A DNA stretch of 27,573 nucleotides from Ophiothrix spiculata (Eukaryota > Echinodermata > Ophiuroidea > Amphilepidida > Ophiotrichidae). The stretch lies in the NCBI GenBank assembly GCA_000969725.1, contig JXSR01S047112.1. One strand, written 5' to 3'. The first letter of the stretch is position 1. Every line of letters begins with the position of its first letter. Both the position numbers and the translations under genes were made by a program. The notes below the pieces were generated by a model. The model saw only the letters and a list, made by a program, of their open reading frames with translations, was not told the origin of the DNA and did not search any database. This document shows, one piece after another, positions 10,676 to 23,200 of the stretch.

Positions 10676-11038
10676 TGACAAGACAAGATAAAAGTGGGAA
10701 CCAAATATTGACACAGTAAGACTAAGAGTAAGCTAGCCTAAGGCTAAAGCTTAACATTGTAAGCCAAAATGTAAGCTTACATAGATCTACGACTAGCCTA
10801 CACCGTAACTCATCAAAGCCTCTTCAGCATCTTAATTAACCAAGCTTGTGGCATGCTGCCAGTGTTCTGGTTTTATATCAGTGGGTTAATACTGAATATA
10901 TATTCATTGCATGATTTGGACATATATGTTTGCATGTGTGTGATTGTGATTTTATCCATTATCATGATTATGTCAGAGTCTTGCTTGAGTTTGAGATGAT
11001 CGATGAACAGCTTAAATTAATTTGAATTTAGATTTAAC
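10676..11038 (+). other. probable 5' leader
   Basis: No in-frame ATG connects to the gene. An in-frame TAA at 11018-11020 closes the frame 18 bases before the start codon, supporting 11039 as the first codon. ATTTAG at 11026-11031 could be a splice acceptor for a leader intron, so an unspliced leader is not certain. Confidence 0.4.
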
Positions 11039-11293
11039 ATGTTCAAGCGCAAGGCTTGCGACAGTGACAGTCCGAGTCACAGTACTAGTATCAGTGACTC
11101 AGATGATGAGTCTGACCATCATGACAGTTCAGATCATCATCATGCATTTCATGGTGACAGTGACACTGCAAACATGACTGGAACCACATTTGAGACTCAC
11201 AGCCTCAAAGCTGGCAGAGCTGCTAGTGCTAAACGGATAAGAAAGATTGGACCAGACATACACAATACAATAATTTCATACAAACAAGTACAT
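11039..11293 (+). CDS. exon 1: acidic Asp/Ser/His N-terminus (aa 1-85)
   Basis: The start codon follows an in-frame TAA. The exon encodes a disordered segment with SDSDDESDHHDSSDHHH (about 20-36) and then a basic stretch, AKRIRKIG. The donor is CAT|GTAAGT (phase 0), which is near consensus. A weaker alternative donor, CAA|GTACAT, lies 6 bases earlier and would remove only two residues. Confidence 0.85.
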
Positions 11294-14200
11294 GTAAGTA
11301 TGTTAACTATATTTAGTTTCATGAAGATTGACAAATCCAAAAAAGTATGGACCATTTAGGCATTTTTTATGAATCACAAGAGTGCTGTTACCCCTCATCA
11401 CGGATGGACATTTGACTCAAATTCAAGATTTGAGAAGTGTTTTCAAAGAGTTACATACATTGTACTCACTAACTCAGTCTCCAATTGGCTATGATGTAAG
11501 GCTAATGAAACTCGATTCCGAGTTTCCCGTCACATTTTTTTTCAGCCCACAATGAGGCAACTTTTTCATTATTCATTATTCATTATTTCAAAATGTCATT
11601 ACTTCAACCTTTTTTCAACAAATTCCAAGGTTGTTCGTTCAACCTTTCGTACCGGTAACGGAATGACGCTAATTAGCCTATTGATTATAATTAACGAACC
11701 AAACAAAATTCAAGAATAAAATTTACACTATAATATGTCAGTGAGCACTACCTAAACCTGCTTTGCATTAAAAAATCTAATAAAATTTGAACTGCAACTT
11801 TATAATTAAAAATAATACTAGAAATTTCGGTAACGTAATGACGCTGAAACATACCGAAATAAAGAGAGCCGTTTCCGCAAAACTAAAAAATGTAATTTTA
11901 CGAAAAATAACTTTAAAACTATAATACTTCTAATTAGCACGCAAACTAGTGGACCAATTTGAATATTTTTGCCACTGAGGGACCCGCTGCGTTAAGTTCG
12001 ACAATTACATGGAGCGGCGATGTAAAATGTTACAAGTCGCGTTTTTGCGAAACCTGTTGTAGCGCCCGCAGGACCCCCCTCCCTCCTTGGTCACTTAAGT
12101 GCTAACTGTACGCCATGAGCTTTATTATATATTATTATTAGGCCTATCTGTCATTTTAAAGCTAAACCTTCAGAAGACAAGACTGCAAACACTGTTACAA
12201 ACAAATCAACCAATATATGTACATGTACATATATCTCTAGTGATGTTTTTAGCCATGCAAGATAGCTTCAGTGTTCAGTATACATTTTGTACAATGTAGG
12301 CCTAGATTCAAAATTGCACAAAATAATTGAAAGCAAAAAAAAAAAATGGCTTACATGTACATTCACTCCTGACTCCTGAGGGAGACAAAACAATGTAACC
12401 CATCCATTCTATAGATGAGTTTGTTATACTACTAGTATTTTATCATAATTTTTTTATGCTTAAAATTACAATGACCAGCCAGTTTTTAAGGGGATTAGTG
12501 TTTTTTAGAAAGGGGCCCTTGAGACCAATAGGTGGGAAATACCTTGGTCAATTAGTGTTCACACTTTTTTGAAAGTTAAATTAAATAGGCCTACATGTAC
12601 ATTTGATTTACATTTGAAAATTTTCTTCTATTCCAGTTAATCTCTGACCAACCAGCCACAGACCATTGGTATACAGACAGTGACACTGAGGAAGATCAAG
12701 CAGAAAGGACTGTTGAGGTATATGTTCAGACTATTTTCTAGATTGTGATTCACAATTGCTTGGTTAATTTTATACATTGTAGTCATTTAATTTGTCACCG
12801 CATGGGTGTACGGTACCTGTTGATGCCTGAGATTCAGAGAATTAAGAATTGTACATAACTCGGGTCATTTCGGAGAATTTCTCTAAAGTTGGGGAAGTTC
12901 ACTCTCGTAAATTTCTGAAATTTATGAAAACATCTCAACATTGAGTTGTGCATTTAATGAAGAACATTGAAGGCAGCCACAGTTCAAGTTGGATAAGGTC
13001 GCCATCGTCATGATTAGTGTAAGAAACCAGTATCTAGTAACATGCAGCAGACATTTGTATCTATTAACAAACTTAAACCAAAAGAGTGAATTTACCCGAC
13101 TACAATTGTGGCGACATGGTGAACTTATCCTATGGGTACCGTAGTGAACATGTAGCCTACCCAAGACTCAATTGCATGGCTTTTCCCTCCTGTAAGTCTC
13201 TTTATAACCATTTTAGGTCAAATTAGGCTATGAGGACGGAATTTCCCCCAAAATAATTTGCAAAGTAAAATTTCAGAAGTTTACGAAATAAAATTTCAAA
13301 AATTTTATATATGGTATTTTAGAATGTTCAGTATTTAACAGGCCTTCATTTTTAAGGCGAGCTAGCGTGATTGCTCTCCTATGCTCGCCTAAACAGTCTC
13401 TTAGGAGAGCAATATTTAGCTCACCTCAAACTGCTAAAACCAGTTAATATCTAATGGTGTGACCGCAAATCACTCTCCTGACAACTCAGGAGAGTAATTT
13501 ATAGCTCTTCAGCATTTTTCAAAAATGAAGCCCTGATTTAAGTATTATTTTAAAACAAAAAACAGCATACCTAATGGCTTTCATTAGGAACAAACCTTCT
13601 GAGAAAATACCTAATGCATTTTCGTCCGAGATGGTTTAGTTTTTGGATGGTCGGACAAAAACGCCAATATAGGTGAAAACTTCAATAAATCACACAAAGT
13701 CATTATATTTTCTGAAACTTGTGATATTTATCTCCAACTTAATAGAAAGATTTGATTAATCAGATAAACTTGAAATTTTCCCCTTGGGAGTGACACATTT
13801 TGAAACACAGCCATATGTGGTTTTGAAATTACATCACATTATTTGGCAGGTTTTTTTTAGGTACGGGAAAATATAACATCACCACCCTTTTTAGTGGGCG
13901 AGTTCATGGCGCTTGGCCATACATATTCTGAAAGGAAATTTGATGATGAATTCAAAAATGCAGTTTATATTTGTGAAGGGGGTTGTATTAATTTTTTTGG
14001 AGCACCCTATATCCAGAAAAAAGTGTACATACATATAATATTAATATTTTCCCCATATTCTTACAGTAGATCTGTTCTTGAATCAAATTATGTGAATGAT
14101 AAGTACATTTCTCTATCTAACACAGGTGAACAATTTACAATTACAGAACTAAATACTTAAATTTGTGTTCAAAAAATTACTGTTTCACCCTGTATATGTT

Positions 14201-17200
14201 CAAGGACCCTGTAGATTGGCATGCCTTTTGCCAATTTGGGTGTAACTTTGCAACAGAACATTCAACAACCAAAAGCAAGACTGTGTCATTTTATTTTAAA
14301 GCTTTAAATCTCAGCTTTCAGTTCCGACCAAAATATCAGTTCTGATTTTGGGACCCTTAAGCATGCTTTCGATATGGTGGGTCACCAATGTTCAAGCGCT
14401 GCGCTCAGACCCCGGCACTCAAACGTGATTCATGGTGTCCATTTGACAATCCAGGGACAATATAGATAGGACGTCGCACTTACATGTATTTCATAAAGTG
14501 TTGGTATTGATTAGAAGAGACCCGAGTTCATTGTGTGACAAACTTGATATTTTCAAAATTTATTTTTGTCTTTTCTTCATCCAGTTTGCTTCAAATCAAC
14601 CAGTCACAGACCACTGGTATACAGACAGTGTTTCAGAGGAAGAACATAGAGAGCTGACGGCAAAGGTAAATACGTTCAAAGATTTTTTAATTTAGAAACA
14701 TGTGACCCCACAACTCTATCAATTTTCCAAATGCCATCTATATAATTAAGCGTATAGTATAGGCTGAAGATAAAATCAAGAATTTTACATGTTTACGAAG
14801 AATGTACATGTAGTGTCTGAGATGGCATTTTTCAACATGCATAACAATTTTACAAAACTACTGAACTTGAGTATTGGCAGACAGATAATATTGTGGCTCA
14901 AGTTTTTATTTGACAAAATTCCTTTTGGGTACTTGAGCCCTGTGGTAGGCCTTAGCCCTATATACTGTACCGTTTGTTTTGCTATGGTAGCTAAATCTTG
15001 GTCTATACTATAGACCAGGAACTTGTCAAAAATGTCAGTTTGCTGCTTGGGACAAATATACTAAAAACAATAACCACAGCCTTTTGCTTTTTCTTTATAA
15101 CAGTTTACCTCAAATCAGCCAGTCACAGACCATTGGTATACAGACAGTGATAAGGAGAAAGAGCATGCAGAAAAGAATACCGGTTCACAGGTACTGTACA
15201 TATGTTCAATTAATTTAAAGGGCTGTTCCTTTTAACAATTGTTTTAACAATATTATTTAACAACAACAAAAATAACTGTATCTTTGTCTCAAATTGAAGG
15301 TTATGGCATGAAGTTAAAAAACGAATTCAAAATAAGATATCAGGACCTTCAAATCTCATCATGTCTTGCTTGGAATCTTTGTACAGGTTGTAATGAAAAG
15401 TACGCAGTACAATTAGCATCCTTCATCACAATTTTGCATTTTAGATATGTTTCACCACTAAACCCTCTCATTGAAACTGTATAAACCCTACTGGAAGCAA
15501 GGTATGATGGGAGGTCCTGGTATCTTCATTTAAATAAACTTATATTCTCACATTTAATTTTGTTTTAAATCAGGTTTCATAATTGTATGAAAAAATGTAT
15601 AAATTAAACCCAATTTACATCACTTTTTATTTCATTTTCAATTTGCCAATGCCACTAATAAGAACTGGGTTTTAATTTATTACAACAGTTTGCCGTACAC
15701 CAGCCATTACCAGAACCTTTAACAGATCACTGGATAAGCGAGAATAATGATGAGCTACCACTTGACAAACAGGTTAGTTAATAGTTTCTAAAGATCCTTG
15801 CATTTGTCAGGCAAGCCATAAAGTAGGTCTTACATTCTGAATCTTGATACAGACTAGGCCGCATAAATTCTGCAGTTATAGCAAGATCTATGCACTCTAT
15901 GAACACTATGACCCATATTAAGTTGAAATACAGATCTATAGGTTTTAATCCTGAACTAAGTTGGATTTTATAAAGCCTGGTACAACTAGGCTGTGGAATA
16001 ATCTTATTCTTTATTGGCATCTCCTATTTAAGAAATAAAAAGTCATTCCTGGAATAAAGCTATTCCCCTTATATGAATACGGGCCTATAACCCCAACCCT
16101 GAACCCTAATCCTAAATCATAGCTTTTCCAAGGCCTTCTTGTTACGTTTGCAATAAAAAAATAACGCAGCCAGGCCTATAGACCTTTTCAAAATCCATTC
16201 AGAAATCTTCGGAACGTCAATCACATGGCCATTTTTTCAACCAATCATGTACAAGCTCATTAGTATGCATGATTTTGTCAAAAGAATTTTCCAAAAATTT
16301 TCTCGCATTTTCAGTGCAATAAAAGTGAAAAATAGATATACCAAACCCATACATTAATCAAGTTATCAGGGCGATCACCATTTCATAGTCCACCACTAAT
16401 AACGTGTAATATGCACCTATTGCAGGAGAGCCTATCAGACGTTTCAAGAGCAAATTGGGACAAAGAAATTAATGAAGATGAAACCGATCAAGAGGTATGT
16501 ATAGGCTTGTGCTACATAACAGTGGATGCTAATAGTAATAAGTTACAAAAATGATGAGATTAAGTAAACGTCATAATCTTTATTTTAAAAGCACTTTGAA
16601 CTTAAGAAACTGTTGTGACACATTATGACAGGTGCTTAAACTATTCAATTACAATGAAAAGAGTGAAAATTGACTAATAATTGGTAAAAAATTACCAAGT
16701 GTGCCACCAATGAAGCAGGGCACTTTTTATCATCAGACTGTTACACATATCTAGGTTTTTCAACAGCTTCTTTATTTCCTTCTTGGACTCTGATGTACGG
16801 CGATCTGGAGATATAACATTGGACCATTTTTAGTTCAATCTACATTATAGTATCTTCTATATAATAATACTCAATGTCTGTGTGTTTGTGTGTCTGTCTG
16901 TCCATCTATTTTCTCGGAGACGGTGGGTCGCACGCTCCTGAAACTTGGTGGGTGGGTGCAACTTGGTACGAGGAGGACCGAGTTCGCGTTTTTGAGGGGG
17001 TCTGGTAAGGTCATCCAAGGTCAAAGGTCATCTAGAGGTCAAATCTCAAAATTGTCCAAAAAGTTGACCTGAGGTCATCCCAGGTCATTTCGAGGTCACG
17101 GCTATAACTCATGAACCCTTGACCCTACCTGGACCAAATATTCTCTGCAGCAATCATCTCAAGCTTTAATATCAAGGATTCTAGAACCTGGAGCAACTTC

Positions 17201-20200
17201 ATTGAAAATTGCCTAGAAATTGCCCCAGATCAATATCTTTGTATGCTGTACCGGTACAAATTTATTGGTCAACGTGTAGCATTTTACCAATTATCTGGCG
17301 CATTTACTAAAGGTTCTTGCCATAAGGAAAGTGTGATCTCCATTGCATTGTACGATACTGGATAATTGACATCATCCTATTGGGCCTAACACAAAACTTG
17401 TCATAAAAGTCCATGTTCAACAAAATAAGATTTGATTTGCACATGAGATTAAATGCATTTTGTAAAAATTGTATATCTTTTTTCTTTTTGCATTTAGTAC
17501 CAGTTGCATTTACAATGTAATTCTATCAAAAACTCCCATATAATCTTTTACTTTTCTTGGAACATAGTTATTTACATTTGGTTTTTAATAAGATGTCTTT
17601 TATTTGGTTTGGTTTATTCAGGCTTATTATACAGTGCAAACAAAAATGCAATATTCAATAAAAAATGTTAATGCAATATCATGAAATCACTAATGGTGAA
17701 AAATCAAATTGTTTATGTATTATTTTACAGAGTATCTGTCCAATTCTGTACTGGGATGAAAGCTCCTACACTGACAGTACTGTTGAGTCTGAGCAGCTTA
17801 ACTCAAAACAAACAAAGAAAGCTTTTAGCACTGATATTGGCTTGAAAATTATGCAGATAAAGTGTTGTAGTGGCTTGTGCCTGCAAAATTTTTCTTTGGT
17901 TGACATTAGCCGGTGTTACAACGCACCCACCAACAAGAACTGGATCCTACAGAAACTCAAGCTGTTTAGGAAAAAACATGAGGGATCAACATCTTTCATT
18001 GTAATTGGGAAGTCAGTTTGCGCAACAGCCTGGATGGAGATCCATTGTATAACTAAGAAGCTATTTACAAAGGCGACTGCTCTGCAAGATAAGGAAATCG
18101 ATACAGTTGTACACGGCAACACTATTGCAATAAGGTAATTTGACCAATTTGTGTGTTATTTTTCAAATATTTTTTATACCGGTATCCTTTTTTTTACTGT
18201 CCAAAGATGCCTGAAATATTTCCTGTTTTGAAGATTTATAAGTAGAAATAGAACTTATTATTGGTAACCATTATCTTCAGTGAGTAAAATGGAGTTAACT
18301 TTGAATACAATTTGGCATTTAATTCAAAATGGTTGGACGGATTTTTAAACTAAAATTTGGAATGGAAAACTTTTGAATGGTGTTCTTTCACATTCAAAAA
18401 AAAAATGTATGATTGTACCATCCAACATATCAGCTTCAGAAATCTGTGTTTGAGATTTGAATCACACAAGGAGCATAGTAATTGTACCTACAGGCACTAT
18501 TGCTAGGCAGATCATGTAGATCTCCAGTCCACTTCACTTGAGGTATAAGACAATACATTTATTTAATGTTCAAAGTGATAGATGTTCATAGTTAGTAACC
18601 CACACTTTAGAAAGGGTGGGTTTGTAAAATTATGAAAAAAGATAAAAAGGATGGGTTTCTTGATTCTATGTTTATAAATGGTGCCAAAGGTGGAACAGAA
18701 TTACACAAATGAAAAGGTTGGGTTAAAAATAGCACTGCCACCTATGTACATGCACCATTTGTGTTCATCACTGAGACTGTTAAGTTTAAGAATATTTGAT
18801 GATGATGTACCCACAATGAAATATAAAACGTGCTTCAAATCACTCAGTACGGTATTACATTTTTGCAATCTCTCCTAGAAATACAAAATGTAAGACATGA
18901 CATCCAAATTAACAAGTACACATACTGTGTTGCTATATAATTGGTCCATTTATATTTGCAGATCCTGTCCAAAAAAGACCAATACCGTGGCATGGCTCAA
19001 CGGCTTCATCAAACTGTTTGGGGAGTACATGCCCCATATTAAATTGACCCTTCTGCCATCAGCATTGACCAAGTTCATGGTGTATAGAAAGATGTGGGCA
19101 CAGTTTCACAGTCTTAACATGACCCAGGACATTGTGAAGAGACGACAGTTCTATAACATCTGGAAGGAATCATTTCCAACAGTTAAAATAAGAAAAGTAA
19201 GTGAATTAAAATCTCACACTTTGTTCAACCAATATTTTTGAGCTATATTTTTTCACAAAGTAGGACTAGTTTTCCTGACTCCTACAATTGTAGTAATCAC
19301 ATTGTGCATGTACTCCATGCATTTTTCATCAATCCAAGCTTCCAGTTTTATATCCACATGCAAATCTATTTTGCCGTCAGCAACTCAAATACCGGTACCA
19401 TAATGGTTGAAAATGTCTTTGAAGGTCATTTTAGGCAATGCGTACTTCAGTACAGGCTGTACAGCACAGAGATAGTTTTTGCCATCACACGGAGGGTGCT
19501 ATGAATGCTTAGAATTTATGAATGAGTGATTAGGTTGTTTAAAATTTTTGAAACATTTCAAATTCAATGAGCATTATTGTAATATTTTTTTTATTTGGAG
19601 CATCGGTGCAGTTGGTTGAATATTGCATTGAATATATCCAGGTGCTTTCTAAATTCACAATTTATATTTGTTCCCACCTTTTCCAGGAAGGTATGTTTAC
19701 GAAATGTACAGTGTGTACCGTCACAGCTGAAGAACGAGGGAAAACTCTGGACAAGGAGAATAGGCAAGCCATAGAATCTATAATGGACAAGCATCTGGAG
19801 GTGGTCAAGTGAGTACATGTACATTACTGTAGACATGGGTAACAAGGGTACATGTACATTGCTGTAGACATGGGTAACAAGGGTAGAGTAGCCCTGTGTT
19901 GTTTGAAGTCATGGTCTTGTCAGCCTTTAAACTGGACCCAAACCATAACACTGAAGGAAGCACACAAATTTATTCTTCTGAGATATCAATTGAAAGTCGA
20001 GGGCTCTAAAAGTATAAAAATGTTGATGTGAATATGAACGTAATTTTAATGTACAAAATTACGAGACCTTGATTAAACTTGAGTAGTTTCAAAGATACTC
20101 ATTCATGTGTGTGCAAAAGGATTGATGAACTTATAAGTATGTATTGATAGTGCATTATTTGTGAGGCCTGCTAGTTGATACTTGATGTGAGTTAAGAGTT

Positions 20201-23200
20201 TTGCTCATACAGACCATTTTGAAATGAGAATAAACACACGTATAGCACATATTCGCAATGTTAAGAATGTTCCAAAAATTGTGGGTTTATTTATAGATTT
20301 AGGCAAATTCTTGAGGAAGGATGTAAATTTTAAGGAAAATTGTTAAAATGTCTGGATGCCTTAATGTCTAGTTGTAAGAAAATTATAAAAAAAATGACAA
20401 CAGAGTTCTGCATGGATGAAAAACACATAAGGAAATGTGTACACTTTGGAAAGCCAATTTTAAACTAAAATTTATGCATTACATTAAAATATCTTTTTGC
20501 CCTAGTTGTGGACCCCTTTAATATCGGACTATACTATCAAATAGAGCTATGGAAGAATTTTGGTTTAAAGGAGCTTGGTCCGATTTTTCAAAATTTTGTT
20601 TTCATGGTCACATGAATGATGACCACTCAAGAGGTCTTTATTTCAAATTCCAGCTTAAACGGTCAAATGGTTTTGATTTTATATGTAGTTTTGTATTTCA
20701 TAGCTTAATTCCTATACGTTATTGTATAGAATTAATTATGGCTACCATAATTAGACACATTTTCATATATAGGCCTATCTCCAAACCGAACATAACTCAG
20801 CCTTGAAATTTCACTTGGGTTATGAGAAAAATATGAGCAATATGTTGGTACCAAAATCTCAAAAAGTTTGAAAAAATGTTGGGGCAATCTGACCAAGCTC
20901 CTTTAACTTTTTGAAAAAAGTTGGGGCAATCTGACTAAGCTCCTTTAATGAACTTGTACTTTCTAATTTTTCTTTGATTTACAGGGCTGAGAGGCAAACC
21001 TACGAACGGCACAAAGAAAAGTCAAGGCAATCAGATAAATATCTTTGTATTTGTATCGATGGGATGGACCAGTCAAAAACGTCAATACCACATCTAACGA
21101 GACACGATAAGACGACGAGTCACTTATGGAGCATGCACACCCACGTAACAGGGGCATTGACCCATGGGACGATGGAATTTGGGAAACATGCTTTAGCTTT
21201 TGTCAACACGTCGGACTTGCCCTCAGACAGCAACCTTACTTTAAATGTATTGGTGAAGACCCTTGAGATCTATGCAAAAAAGAATGGCAAACTACCTGAA
21301 GTTCTGTACCTTCAATTTGATAATTGTTGGCGAGAAAACAAAAACATGTTTATTCTCGGATTTTGTTTCTTGCTTGTTGCTCTAGGAATTGTGAAGAAGG
21401 TATGTTTTGATTTTATTTATTATTTTTGATAGCTTTGTTATTGTTATTCAGTTTTGTCGTTATGAAAAGATTTATTAGAGAATTTGTACAATATTGTAAT
21501 TAATTGGATTTTTTTTTTGTAAACTCGCTTCTCTTTGATTGCTTTACGTCAGTCTTGTTATGGGTTGTTTTACAATCAGGGTACCTCTTCAAAAATGCAT
21601 AGTAGTCCTCTTTTAACTGTTGAAGCTTACATTGACAAGAGCTTTTGACAAAATATTGATCAGGAATAGGTCCACCTATAACAAAGAATAGATTGAAATC
21701 AATCAACATAAGTTGTTTCTGAAAAACATACTCATTTGTAATAATTATGCCAAAAATGTATGTCTCATTTTCGTTTTCTCAAAATTTGTACAATTCAATT
21801 TAATATCATGGAACAAGTGTGATGTATTATTATTTTTTAATCAAGAAAAAATCATATGGACCAGACCTTTTTAAATCAAGAAACTGGTCATTTGATATAA
21901 TAATTAGGTTTTTGCCTGTATTTAAGCCTGCACAAACACTTTTGACGGCCCGTGTATAGCGGGGTTTCAACTCGCAACCTACAGTACTGATTCTGAGTCT
22001 TGTGCTAATCCATTTGCCCACAGAAATTGCAAACCGACACTTGACATTTTGCAACATCTGGGTCCAATACACAAATCAAAATTGAAGAAAATTAATAATC
22101 TAAACTAATAAATAAAAATGTTCTTATGATTTTTCTTCTGTTCTTTTGTATACTTCATATTGCAGGTCCGACTAAACTTCCTCATCGTGGGCCATACCCA
22201 TAATGATGTTGATCAGATTTTCAGTAGAATTGCAGAGGCTTTGAGGAGATTGGTGGCTCACACTATGGATGGTAAGTATTTCTAACCATCTTGTATTTGC
22301 AGCATTATTGTGTTTTATATAAAGCACTCATACCTATAGGCCTAATACTTTGATCAACACCAAATAGGCAGGCTTTTTCACACCGTGAATTGATACATAT
22401 AAGGGTGCGCCTAACTGAAAACAGTGCAACTGTAGGAGACACAGCACACGTTGTACGTGTGACAATAGACCGTAATATGGTGTGACTTGGTATGGTGCGC
22501 GTCAGTATCTACGGCGGGCGTGTAAGTGGGATTATCTTTATTTGCGGATGAATAAAAGCCTCGTAGTTCCCGCCTATTGAGTGTTAAATTTGATCAAAGT
22601 ATAGCTGGGCGCAGCTTCAGTACGACCTTGGCTTTTTGCATCCATGTGCAAATTGATATGAATGCTAATGTAGATGTGTAATGTAAACATTTTATATTGA
22701 TAAAGCATAACTCTTCCAAATAACTTACATTACTCAAGATATTGAGAAATATTCAAAAATTTAGTATTTTAATGACCCAAAATTACATGATTGGCTAGCC
22801 CAGCTTTCCTCAATTGAGCCACGTCCTACGCTTTCAGTACCCTCGATGTGGGCGCTTCACAATATGGTTCAGACTGCCCATCATTGCAGGTAACGGCTAA
22901 TCAAAATTTTGACCAGTAGAATTAGAATATATACATTTCGTTACCGCATCCTTTGTCTTTCATCAAAAATGCTAAAACACCTTACAATTGATGGAGATAG
23001 ATCATACGAAAGATATCTAAGTCAAAAACAAAACAAAAATTATGGAGATTTCAACAAAAAGTTCTGTTTTCAGATTTGGGCAGGTCTTTTACATTATTAT
23101 CAGCTGCAATCATTTATTTCTTCCCAAAATACTGACACTCTCACAGTAGTAGCAAGCAAAATACATTTCCCTTAGTGTTAGTCAATAATAAAAATTTACC

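Noticed and set aside
11282..11290. CAA|GTACAT as the exon 1 donor
   Set aside because: Kept only as an alternative; GTAAGT six bases later is a much stronger donor and keeps the same phase.
13894..14345. Two adjacent plus-strand frames in intron 2 as an extra exon
   Set aside because: No acceptor and donor pair that keeps phase with exons 2 and 3, and the sequence looks like a decayed repeat.
17916..18122. 68-codon minus-strand frame
   Set aside because: Antisense shadow of exon 7.
19591..19845. 84-codon minus-strand frame
   Set aside because: Antisense shadow of exon 9 and its flanks.
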